64,000 nt of DNA from NCBI GenBank assembly GCA_020064725.1, contig JAGTWJ010000017.1, forward strand, positions 2,666,001 through 2,730,000, read 5' to 3'. Below, piece by piece: positions 23,189 through 32,889 of this stretch (position 1 is its first letter; each line of letters opens with the position of its first letter). The notes below the pieces were generated by a model. That model saw nothing but the letters and a program-made list of their open reading frames with translations, did no database searches and had not been told where the DNA came from. The DNA is from Drechslerella dactyloides (Eukaryota; Ascomycota; Orbiliomycetes; Orbiliales; Orbiliaceae). Made by a program: the position numbers and the translations under genes.

Positions 23189-24602
23189 GGCGAGTTCGGG
23201 TTGTCCTAGACCTGTTACCCCCAGATTCAGTGGGCGACGATGTTTCGCGGGTCGTAAACGAATTGTCAAATTGAACAAGTAGTTGGTGAGCTTGGGTGGC
23301 CAGAAGTATAGCATGCGGAGCACGCGACTTAAGTTGCCACTCAATTCATGTTATTCCGAAGTCCAGTTCAATGGAGCAGAATATGTGGTCCGAGCTAGTT
23401 GGAGAGGACAATATTAATATATTGTGATCATATTATGCTCATTCTGGTGAAGCCAGATATGACGAACCATTGTCGTTTTTTTGACTGCAATCATTGCATT
23501 AGTTGAGGCATGAGGTAGCTTGCAAGCTTTGGCGATGTTTGAACATAGCGAGCTCACCAATTCTAGGAAGCCAAAAGTATCGCTCCAAGCATAAACAAGA
23601 TATACAAGTCTATAGATCTATACGTATACTACACGCAAATATGCGTCCGCTGGAGTGCTGTGCGACTTCAAACACATCAACTTGAGCTTGGACCTTTTCT
23701 AGGGAAATATCTCATACAGAATTGCAACATACCCAACACATTAGCACAATTCCTCGCGGCCTCATCTCGCGATTTCGTCGGATGCCGGAAAATTTCGGAA
23801 AATTTATCGATTTCTGAGGATAAGATAGACTGATGTACATATATGTGCATGGAGTCGAGGTGCGAAGGTAATAGCTGTTGCATTGAGCATGGAACTGATA
23901 AGTACCCAGGTGTTGGCTGATGTGATTACGAGGGACGCGACTCCTCTGCATTGGCCATATTGGTCATTACTGAGCGTGTAGATTAATCGATTGGTACTCT
24001 TACGCGTTCAGCCTAGCGAGCCATCAAGCTTAGCCCCATTTGAACAATTGAATTGATAATACATTAAGCGTAAACTAGGAACTAGGAGCTCGTTGCAATG
24101 GATTGTCGGATGGGGCCTAGGGAGGCGGTTGCTATACGTCCCATGCAATGACAGAAGCTTTCAATAAAAACCCTCGTCGGTCTACAGTGGCTATTTAACG
24201 CCAGAGCCGGCAGCCCGTAACGCCTCTCTTCCCTCCCCCTCTCTCTCATGCTCCTTCCTAATCCTCTATCAATCCTCAGCCTTCGTAACCTAGAGCCATC
24301 ACTGAGCTTCGTGTCTCATCAAGGGCAGTTTGTAACTGACCGTCTAGAAGAAAACGAACGTAAGTACCAGATGTCTACTAGAACTCCCTCGTAAAGTTCT
24401 CCAGCTCCAGAAGGATGTACGAAGACCCAAGCTATGGGAAGAACACACTAGCCGTGGATCCCCAGATCCTCCCGAGCTCCGCTCATAAGTCATCACCCAC
24501 ATTTTTCGAAGTCTATTTCGCTCCGATTTTTTGCCCTTAGAAACGTCTAGTGCAACCTCCTTGGTTAACTAACCATCACTCACAGAATAAATATAACGAA
24601 AA
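23189..24602. other. Spacer with probable leader of the zinc-finger gene
   Basis: AT-rich from 23189 to about 24100 with no coding signal. From 24180 the sequence looks like a promoter and leader: GGCTATTTAACG near 24188, a CT-rich tract (CTCTCTTCCCTCCCC) near 24224, then a leader intron described separately. Confidence 0.45.
24360..24585 (+). other. Probable 5' UTR intron of the 24.6-kb gene
   Basis: GTAAGT donor at 24360 and CTAACC branch site plus CACTCACAG acceptor ending at 24585, just 17 bases before the ATG at 24603. Inferred only from splice signals; 226 bases is long for this genome but normal for leader introns. Confidence 0.4.
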
Positions 24603-25042
24603 ATGAAGACAAGAACGATCTGCTGCGAGCCATGTGATTTCATGTCAGTCAATTCTCTCTCCATCGTTCCTTGTTCGTAGTTATCACTAATAATTCGTCC
24701 CCTTTTAGTTTCACTGGCGTGGCCCTGTTGCAGGAGCACCACATTGATCGGCACATAGTAATTGTCTGCCGACAATGCAATGATGAGAAGTTCGCGGGGA
24801 TAGCGGAATTCCGCAGACATGCTCCCTGCCTCGGCCTCCACGCTTCCAAATGTGGAGACTGTGGGAAGCGCTTCGAGAGGACCCTGGACCGCGACGGCTT
24901 TGACATCATCGAACACGCGAAGAGCTGCCAGGCCATCATAGACAGCATGTGCCGAGGCCTGTTCTTCACAAGCTCGGAGGACTATAGGCAGCACTGCCGT
25001 CACGATAGTGGTCACTGCCAGCGCCTCAACAAGCTCCGGTAA
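24603..25042 (+). CDS. Small zinc-finger-like protein
   Basis: Exons 24603-24643 and 24709-25042 give 124 residues. It has three Cys/His clusters resembling C2H2 fingers: CCEPCDF followed by LLQEHHIDRH; CRQCNDEKF followed by EFRRHAPC; and CGDCGKRFERT followed by EHAKSC. The spacing departs from the classical 12-residue finger core, so these are finger-like and not certain. A final SSEDYRQHCRHDSGHC segment adds another set of ligands. No other domain is present. Its downstream neighbour on the same strand starts 57 bases after its stop. A regulatory or protein-binding role is possible but unproven. The first exon is only 41 bases; the splice makes an Ile codon across the junction. Confidence 0.62.
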
Positions 25043-25098
25043 TCTATACCGAACGATCTAGCCATAGCTAAAAGGTCAGCATCGATAAAGGTGTATAT

Positions 25099-25554
25099 AT
25101 GGCTAACGAGTCGGGTGAGTATAGACACGAGAGGCGACAAATCCGTATGGAGAAGATGGCAAGGGAGAAGAAGGCGAGAGAGGAGCGTGAGCGAAAGGCT
25201 CGCGAGGAGGCAGAGAGGCAGAAGGAGGAGGAGCAGGAGGAAGAAGAGCAGGAGCAAGAGTGGACGGGCTGGGAGGGCTGGCCGTTACATGGGCCTGCCG
25301 CCCCAGAGCCTGAGGTCAAGGCTCACTTCGAGATCAAGACGGTCACAACCGAGGAGATCGTGCGCAAGATGTACGGTATCAGGTCCGCCCTCGAGCCCGA
25401 GGAGGAGATCGTCTGGCCAGACCATATGATCTCTCCATGGGCCGCGGCCGCTCAAAAGCGCCGCGAGCGTGGTCTCGCTGAAAGAGCAGCACGTAAGGCA
25501 AGGCAGCAGGAGGCGCAGGCTGCAGAGAAGACAAAGGGCAAGAAAGCTATCTGA
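25099..25554 (+). CDS. Highly charged coiled-coil protein
   Basis: Single exon of 151 residues. Residues about 8-50 are an almost pure Arg/Lys/Glu helix (MEKMAREKKAREERERKARE onward), followed by an acidic EEEQEEEEQEQEW run, a Trp-rich hinge (WTGWEGWPLHG), a short middle segment (VTTEEIVRKMYGIRSALEPE) and a basic Ala-rich helix ending EKTKGKKAI. No domain recognised. The middle segment has normal amino-acid use, which argues that this is a gene and not only low-complexity DNA. The stop is followed at once by a G-quadruplex-like tract. It may be co-regulated with the finger-like gene just upstream; the function is unknown. Confidence 0.55.
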   Translation: MANESGEYRHERRQIRMEKMAREKKAREERERKAREEAERQKEEEQEEEEQEQEWTGWEGWPLHGPAAPEPEVKAHFEIKTVTTEEIVRKMYGIRSALEPEEEIVWPDHMISPWAAAAQKRRERGLAERAARKARQQEAQAAEKTKGKKAI

Positions 25555-25562
25555 GAGAGGTA

Positions 25563-25581
25563 GGGAGGGAGGTAGGGAGGG
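25563..25581 (+). other. G-quadruplex-type motif after a stop codon
   Basis: Four GGG runs (25563, 25567, 25575, 25579) separated by 1, 5 and 1 bases fit the G3-N(1-7) rule. The G-rich strand is the sense strand, so the motif would be in the 3' UTR RNA of the charged coiled-coil gene. Confidence 0.6.
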
Positions 25582-25865
25582 TATTTAGGTGGGGGTTTTT
25601 ACTACAATTATGGAAATGCTGATATATCAGGGGGTGAGGGAATATGCCGTTGATACGTTTATAGAGGAAAAATATATTTAGTTCAGCTCTGAAAGTATTC
25701 TGTAGTCTCCATAATATTACCGCTTCTCGTTCCTCTGGACCGATGCATATATATATCAATAGCTCTGCATTGCCAGCACCCGCACCATCATTTGAAAATA
25801 TTCGCCCTCTTCTTAATATATAACAAAACACAGTCCACTTGAGTGATCACTACTCAATAGTCAAC

Positions 25866-26615
25866 ATGAATGCTTCTGAGGTAGTATCCATTGAAACTGT
25901 TCTCGAAGCATACTTAAGCCTCTAATCCTTTCACGCAAGCATTTTTCACTAATTTTTGCCATAGACTGATAATCCCCCCGGGTACGGCGGGTCTGAGGAA
26001 GAGATGACTCCGGACATACGACTCAAGCACGAAAACACCCTCTATGCCATGGCGATGAATATCTTCGCGGAGAAGTCTGTGCGAGATAAAGCGAAGATTG
26101 CCAAACTTCAAGAAGAACTGGAACGGACGACAGACGAGCTCGGAAAGACTATAGGAGATAATAACGCCCTGAAATATATTATCCGAGACCTGAAAGGCGA
26201 AATCTCAGCAAATCAGCCTACGGGAATCTACGACTTTCAAGCGCAAGAGCTTGCAGTTCTGAAAAAGGAACACCGCGAGTTCAAAGCGGCGGTTTTCATG
26301 GACCTGTATGGCCAACTTGCTGCTGCGAAACACCAAAATGCTAGGAAAGAGGAACAGAACGTTGAGCTTCGAAAGGAGGTTGATGAACTCGAGAGAGACG
26401 TCAGAGGTCTCCAACTGAATGTTCAGGAACTCACAGAGCTTCGTTATCAGCAAGCCTCGGAGAAACCTGCCGCCAGCCACGTCCATCGACTCAATCTCCA
26501 AGTCGAAATCATGCGCAAGACTATTCACAATCTGGAGGCTGACAACAAGCGTTTGCAACGCGCAGGCTTAGCACGCTCAAAGTACGCCCCGGTTCCAGAG
26601 GAAAATGCCGCTTGA
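25866..26615 (+). CDS. Coiled-coil protein
   Basis: Exons 25866-25880 (only MNASE) and 25965-26615 give 221 residues. Apart from the first 30 residues, the chain is a long heptad-rich coiled coil: KIAKLQEELERTTDELGKTI, ELAVLKKEHREFKAAV, NVELRKEVDELERDVRGLQL and LQVEIMRKTIHNLEADNKRL. No globular domain, signal peptide or membrane segment. The tail ends RSKYAPVPEENAA. Structural, tethering or motor-adaptor roles are all possible and none is supported further. The tiny first exon is supported by a GTAGTA donor and a GCCATAG acceptor that maintain frame; alternatively translation starts at the ATG at 26004. Confidence 0.65.
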
Positions 26616-27035
26616 TAGAACTACCCCCAGATCGTTCGTTCAGTACGAAAATCCTTTTTTCCTTCTCAAGTTCGGCTCTACTCATCAAGCATATTCTTAT
26701 ATAAGCACTGGGGCTTTGCGTGATTATGTTTAGTTGAACCGATGCTGTCTTTCATACATATTTGTCGGCATTGTGTGTTGTTGCTGTTAGTATCAGTGCG
26801 TAAATTCAGTCACATCGTGGAGCTGTTCTACTGTGTCATTAAATTTGATCGAAGGTTCTGCATGCGTTTACTCTAGCTCTATTACAATTCGTCTGTGCCC
26901 CCGTGTAATTTCTTCGAATGAGGCTTCATTTCCGGATCGCTATGAGAGAGCCTTAGCATCGCAGTTCTATAAGACCCGGGAACAGGGTTTGAACGTTCTA
27001 GATTGGGGTTTCCAGCGGAAGAAAAACTTAAGCAC
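26616..27035. other. Convergent spacer 26616-27035
   Basis: 3' regions of the coiled-coil gene and the alpha-galactosidase gene. T-rich processing-like tracts near 26650; no gene seen. Confidence 0.4.
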
Positions 27036-28363
27036 TTACCCTTTGAACTCCATCTTGCCCGCAAAAACACTATGTCTTTTCACTTTGACGACGAGCTTAT
27101 CCTCAACTATCCCTAGGCTTTCCTTCGTCCAAAGATCCGTCACTTCATATCCGACTTTCCTCCTATTCCACTCATCAAGAAAAATGTCCTTAAAGTCTAT
27201 AGTAAATTCACCATCTTCATCGCCATTGTTGATTAAAGCAACGGCCATGTTCCCGGTCTGATCCTTTGAATCCTGTAGCCAAAGCTGCGACTTCTCTTTC
27301 TTGTAGGATCGAAAACCGGTATGCCACCTACCCTGGTTCAAGTCTAAGATGTCTGTATTCGTCAATATCCTCATTGTTTCCTCGGAGGTCTGCATGATGT
27401 CGTGCCCCATTATCAGCGGACTCTTCACCATGGCCCAAATTGTGAAATGCAGCTTCTGCTCTTCGTAATCCAGATTATCGTTGCCGACCTCCAGCATATC
27501 CAGGTCGTTCCAGCCCCCCGCATGTGCCTTCTGCCCCAACGGCGCAGCTTTATTTATGATATTCATGATCGAGCAGTGGTGTCCCGGGAGCCGGCAGATA
27601 TAATCCTCGCACGGGCAACGGTCGTCGTATCGGTCGAACACATTGACGATATCTCCGCTCATCCGCCAGCTATTCGCGATCGAGGGGGCCCAGTCCCAGG
27701 GCGAATCCTCACCCCAGTTGCACATACTGTAGAGAATGGGTCTGCCGGTGGCATTCAACGCCCTGCTCATACGCTCGTACCGCTCAAAGCTTATCAATGG
27801 CGTACCGCTCTGTCCCTCATTGTGGCAGTTGTCATACTTGAGGTAATCTACACCCCACTCCGCGAAGAGATCCGCATCTTTCTCCTCAAAGTGCAGGCTG
27901 CCAGGGTACCGACCGCATGTCAGCTTCCCCGCTGAGGAGTACATGCCGAAGCCGAGCCCCATAGCATGGATCTCGTCGGCGAGATGCTTGATGCCGTTGG
28001 GAAACTTTCTAGGGTCGTATTGCAGATAACCTGTGCCGTTGCGTTTGTGCAGGGACCAGCAGTCGTCCATTACGACGTAGTGGTAGCCATATTCATCGAG
28101 CCTGAGATCTTTGAGGGCCTTCGCGGCGCCGATGATGATGCTTTCATCGATGTTGCAGCCAAATGTGTTCCATGTGTTCCAGCCTATCGTTTAGGAGTTG
28201 AGAACGTGTTATTTTGTGTCGGATAGAGCGGAGCGATATTGTCCGAAGGTAAAGGATCAAACGTACCCATCTGAGGAGTGAGAGCGAGGCCATTGTCTAC
28301 AGCCTCCGCGCCCTGGAGGAGTATTGCGAGCGGAAGTAACGCTCGGAGCCCTCTGCGGAGCAT
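27036..28363 (-). CDS. Secreted alpha-galactosidase, family GH27
   Basis: Hydrolyses terminal alpha-1,6-galactosyl residues of galacto-oligosaccharides and galactomannan outside the cell. Exons 28363-28267 and 28183-27036 give 414 residues, the normal size for a GH27 enzyme without extra modules. The N-terminal signal peptide (MLRRGLRALLPLAILLQGAE) is followed by LTPQMGWNTWNTFGC, the family's start signature, interrupted by the intron inside the Gly codon. The catalytic nucleophile is the Asp of YLKYDNC and the acid/base is the Asp of WRMSGDI; MDDCW and GGWNDLDMLEVGN are also intact. A C-terminal beta-domain of about 90 residues completes it. The phosphomannose-isomerase-like gene lies 370 bases upstream on the same strand, which may point to linked sugar use but is not proof. 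Confidence 0.93.
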
Positions 28364-28732
28364 GCTGGCTTCGTCTCTGGAGGGACCTCTTATCGGTATA
28401 GCGAGTATCGGATGGGTTGTCGGGGATTGCCGGGTTTAGTCGAGACCTCAGCCGACCGATTCAGTCAAAGCAAGACTGGACCTTGCACCAGCCTGCCGAG
28501 AGCTCCAGACGTTCGTGGGCTACGTGCTGGGCTACGGTGGCGGAGGCAGGCTTTCCGCGTATCACTTAACTCAATCGGGACGGTATCACGACTTATCGCG
28601 TCTGCTTTGGGCTCGATCGCGTCGAGACGCGTCTCACAAGCTTTCGAATAAAAATTGCGTTTAAATTAATACAAGGAGGGGCGATAATTTAATCTAACGA
28701 GCTTTGGAACGAATATCACGACCAACTAGTTC
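28364..28732. other. Promoter region of the alpha-galactosidase gene
   Basis: 369 bases between two minus-strand genes. No obvious TATA box; CG-rich near 28440-28630. A plus-strand frame at 28412-28651 is taken as chance. Confidence 0.4.
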
Positions 28733-30371
28733 CTATTCACCCAGTTCACAGTAAACAGCGTGGACTTCCGCTCGTCCGGCACCTCTGTTCCAGAACCCAA
28801 TTTCATAGCCAGGCTTCACGAAGACGCTCATGCCTTCAGTTAGATGCTCTCTTTGTCCTTCATCACCCGTCCTGGAACATTCACTACCACGCCTAAGCAG
28901 AGGTACATGCCCACCCTCGCTGGCGACCGTTTCCCTCGGACCGGGAGTTTCGCTATCCCTCTGTGGCTCTTGGGCTTGGCGTGATGGTCGCGCCCTCGCG
29001 GATACTTCAACTTCGCCCGCCGTCACGACGTAGATTGCGGGTCCATCAATCGAAAAGAACTCTTCTTCCGCACGGTCTAGAGAGATCTTGAGCAGTGAGA
29101 ACTCTTCAATCGGCCCTTCGTACTTCGTTGTGTGAGAGTTCCGAGATCTTAAGAAGGGCTTCGGTTGGAGCAGTTGGTGTTTTGCTGATTCTGGATTGTG
29201 CAGCAGCAATTTGACCAAGAGATCTGAAACATTCGGTTCGCTTGCTGAAAGACTGCGAGGCAATAGCTTGTCCGCATTTGTCATACACTATCGGATTGGA
29301 AGATTTAGCAGATGGCCTTTTCTTGAACAGTGAGTCAGGTGTGAATGCTGCATACCTCGATTATATCGCCCTCGATGTAAGTGTGAATGCAACCTGGTGG
29401 CACGGCTAGACCTTCACCCCGTTTCAAAGTAAGGAAGTTCAAGAAGAAGACTGCTCCAAAGAGTCCGGGATCCCCTGGGGCATATCTCCAGATCTTCTGC
29501 ACCACGTCCGCCAGCTCGTCCCTTTCGCCAATCTCACCAAGTGCTCTATTCCCTTGCTTTTGGATGCGGCTGAGAAGCTTCTTTGTAGTTTTCTCAACTT
29601 GCAGCTTGTCCTTTTTTAAGAGTCTGCAGAGTATCTCCCTGAGTTGTGGATCTAGGTTGGCATCGTTAAGATTTGCGATTATCGATTGCTCCTCCTCGAG
29701 TATCTCCCGTAACTCCACCACATCTCTTAGGAAAGCCTTGATCTCATCGGCTGGCCGGAACCCGACGAAGGACTCGAAATGTGGCGACAATGATAGCGCA
29801 ACCTGGGGCTTGTGGTTCAGATTGACGACTTTCTGATTGTCACTCTGGGTCTCTTGCGTCCGTTCTTTCTCGAGCTGTTCTGCTAGTGATTTATGCGGAT
29901 GAGCTCCCAGTGGCAACGCCTTATCGAAGGATAGCACTTTGAACAGAAACGGTAGTTGTGGGCTGTTCTCGGGCCCGGGAAACTTCTTGGCGATGCTGTT
30001 ATTCAGGTACGCGGCCGGAGACTGCTCAATCAGAGTCCGTAGATGAACAGACGTCTTCAGAGACCGTGAAGGTCCGTCTTGATGGTCACCCATCCAAATC
30101 TGCCAGAAATCATAAAATTCGTTAGCAATGGATCGTGGGAAGTAGATAATGGGGAGCCGCAGCTCTAGTTAAGGCTCACCTCGCCATATTGTTGCTCCTC
30201 ATCGATCTTGAAATGGCCTTCTGATTCATTCGCGAGCGCATACCTCGCAGCCAGCGATTTCGATCCCTTTTTGCCGAACGTGTAATCCTGGATTTGACAC
30301 GCAAGGCGTATTATTGGCTCATCGTCCGGGTCGGATGTTCTAGTGCGGCGAAGCTTCGGACTCGGCTCCAT
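28733..30371 (-). CDS. Phosphomannose isomerase-like protein, divergent
   Basis: Exons 30371-30180, 30099-29356 and 29287-28733 give 496 residues with the layout of type I mannose-6-phosphate isomerase, which interconverts fructose-6-P and mannose-6-P for glycan synthesis. Recognisable blocks: QDYTFGKKGSKSLAARY, YGEIWMGDHQDGPS, LFKVLSFDKALPLGAHPHK, LNHKPQVALSL, GFRPADEIKAFL, the CIHTYIEGDIIECMTNAD block spanning intron 2, and HNPESAKHQLLQPKPF near the end. In characterised enzymes zinc is held by Gln and His of a QAHP motif, Glu of NHKPE and His of PHAYI. Here QAHP is GAHP and NHKPE is NHKPQ, so two of the four ligands differ, and the RAGLTPK active-site block reads PRSLSAS. A variable insert (RARPSRQAQEPQRDSETPG) sits in the C-terminal domain. 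It is most likely a paralogue with changed or lost activity. Confidence 0.85.
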
Positions 30372-31409
30372 GCTGCAATCAATTTTCGGAATTTCCAATT
30401 CAGATACGTTTCACAGTTGATTCAATTGAAGCATCGAGACAGGCGCGCTTACGCTACTAGCGACTCGAAGAATAAAAATGCCGGACAATTGCCTTTAATA
30501 ACTATCTGTCCCAACACCGATCGAAGCTATGGATGGAGGCGTCCTCGAAGCAATTGTGATGTCGAATGGGTCGCTGGTATATTAGAGAACGTTCGAGAAA
30601 CGTCGACGAGCGGAGCTTTTGGGGAGTGTTGATGTCATTCTGATGTGACGAACAGTTCCGCAACACAAAATCTGCCACGTTCGCTCACAAGGCAAAAGTT
30701 CAGACGTTGCATGCGCTATCGATTCTTGTAGATGTACGTGCAACTTGAGACTTCGATATTCCACAACCAAAATTTGGGGTAGAAACGGCATGCGATTACA
30801 ACGGAGAGCTGGTGTGAGGTTGCGGCTCCACTGCACGCCAATCACGGATATCGAGCATGCACATTGATTGGCAATCTTGTCCATAAATGGACTAGGTCGG
30901 CGGGTTAACCGTTTACCTTTCCGGGATACGTACGTTTATATATTTGTGGCTAGTAATGCTTAGCCACACAAGGCGCAGGCGCAGCCTAATGTCAGTTGAA
31001 TACGGTTAATTCAGCAGCCTGGACTTGTATCAAGCGTGTTTTCGCGGAAATGCAAAGGTGCCATGAAAATATAGTGCATAATGTAGGTATATTTCAGTGA
31101 TGACCACATGTACATAGTCTTGAATAACTCAGCTTTTGTGAAAATCACCGTACAGAAGGATCATATGATCACACCCGGGAATCCATATTCTGGCTTCGTG
31201 CGATCTTCAGACTCGCGAGGTCACGTTCAGCTATAGTTATGTACATGTACATACAAAAACTGTCTATAGACATAGATGCTTACGCTCCGCAGGCAAAAGG
31301 TGGTTGGGCTGGTTTACGAGACTAATATACACCTATATATATCAATATTTCTGTATATAATTTCCGTAGCGAACAACCGACCACAGAGCGTACGCGGGAG
31401 CGCTGGACC
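30372..31409. other. Spacer 30372-31409
   Basis: Promoter side of the isomerase-like gene and 3' side of the FMN oxidase gene. AT-rich, no coding signal; a CTGGTTTACGAGAC copy of the dispersed motif is at 31309-31322. Confidence 0.45.
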
Positions 31410-32889
31410 TCATAGCTTGGAAGTTGGGTCGAATGCAAGGATATCCCTAGATATCTGCGACAGATTCTTGATGCCTGCAAGAGCCATGTTGATCTCAAGA
31501 TCCGCCCGGAGGCATTTGAACACATGCTCGACGCCAGGTTCGCCACCCATTGCTAGTCCCCACATCATTGGCCTGTTTATTCCATAATATCGTCAGCTTA
31601 GCTCCATATGACTAAAGTAACGGCAATGGGCGACCATCTCTACGTACCTTCCTATCAAAACACCTTTCGCTCCCAGCGCCATAGCCTTCAATACATCGCT
31701 ACCAGTGCGTATACCACTATCAAATAACACGGTCAAATCGCTATTCTTAACAGTATCGCTGGCCATGATATTCTCTAAAGCGTCGAGGCTAGCAATTGCG
31801 CCATCAACTTGTCTGCCACCGTGATTACTAACGATAATACCGTCTATAATCCCAGTCATGCTAGCAGCTTTCTTCGCATCTTCGACGCTCTGGATTCCTT
31901 TTAGCAGGATCTTTCCCGGCCAGTGTTTCTTCAGGAAAGAAAGATCTTCCCAGGTCCGGTACTTTGCATTCGACATTTCCGTAAGCCATGCGAGCGACTT
32001 CTTAATGGTAAGCGCATTGTATAGCAGCCTGCATGCCTGGAAAGGATTCGAGGCTCTGCCAAGGAGGTTAAGAAGACCGCGATTTGGAATCTTGGGGTCA
32101 TTGTAAGCCCCTGCTGCATATAATCGTTGGAAAACGGGATCCGAGAATCCGATTTGGCATCCTGCAGAAACCCCGTAAGCAAAGTCCTGCAGATACGTTA
32201 TCTGGGATGTATACATACCTTCGCCCCATATAAAAGGTAGATAGCCTAAACCGTACGCCAGGTTAAATGTCTGCCCACGACGTAAAGTAACTCTCTTAGA
32301 ACGGAAGTTTCTGGTTCTTACAGTTGTCTAGATCTGCAGGTCTATAACCGAGTTGAAACGTATCAAGAGTCACAACGAGTGTTCTATACCCGCTGTTCCA
32401 AGCTCTATCCAGTAAACTAACAGTAATTTCATCCGTTCTAGGCCAGTAGAGCTGATACCATCTCTCACCATCGCCCGACGCCTCAGCTATTTGTTCGATG
32501 GATCTCGTTGACGCCGTGCTCAGAATATAAGGGATCCCCAAGTTCGCGCACGCTTTCGCAGTCGCCTCCTCACCCTCAGGATGCATGATACTTTGCACGC
32601 CGACGGGCGCGCATATCAGTGGCGATGAGTACTTCTTGCCAAGAATCTCGACCTCGGTAGATTTCGAGGTGGCGTCCACCAGCATGCGTGGGATGATCTT
32701 CCGCGACTTGAACGCCTTGAGATTGTCGCGACATGTCTGGCCAGTCGTCGCAGAACCATAGACGTACATGAAGTTGCCAGAGGGGACAAGGCGGCGGGCG
32801 AGGGCCTCCCATTGTGTTGGGTCCGTTGGGTATCGCGGTGGGTTGAACTGGCCGTATATCTCGGTTTGGAAGGCGCCGTGCTCCGTCAT
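31410..32889 (-). CDS. FMN-dependent 2-hydroxyacid oxidase/dehydrogenase
   Basis: Oxidises an L-2-hydroxy acid such as lactate or glycolate using FMN. Exons 32889-32322, 32245-32219 (only 27 bases), 32161-31648 and 31572-31410 give 423 residues. The TIM barrel shows SSPLICAPVGVQSIMHPEGE, YILSTASTRSIEQIAEAS, WYQLYWPR, TLVVTLDT, the barrel Lys in GKILLKGI, the catalytic His and neighbours in SNHGGRQVDGAI, then FDSGIRTGSDVLKAMALGAK and VLIGR with PMMWGLA after the last intron. It lacks a cytochrome b5 domain and any signal peptide, and ends SKL, a peroxisomal PTS1 targeting tripeptide. That makes a peroxisomal oxidase producing hydrogen peroxide the likeliest reading. The 27-base exon (CYLPFIWGEG region) is needed to restore the family's sequence before GFSDPVF. 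Confidence 0.9.

Noticed and set aside
28412..28651. 79-codon plus frame upstream of the alpha-galactosidase gene
   Set aside because: Occupies the promoter, has Arg/Ser-rich random composition and no signals.
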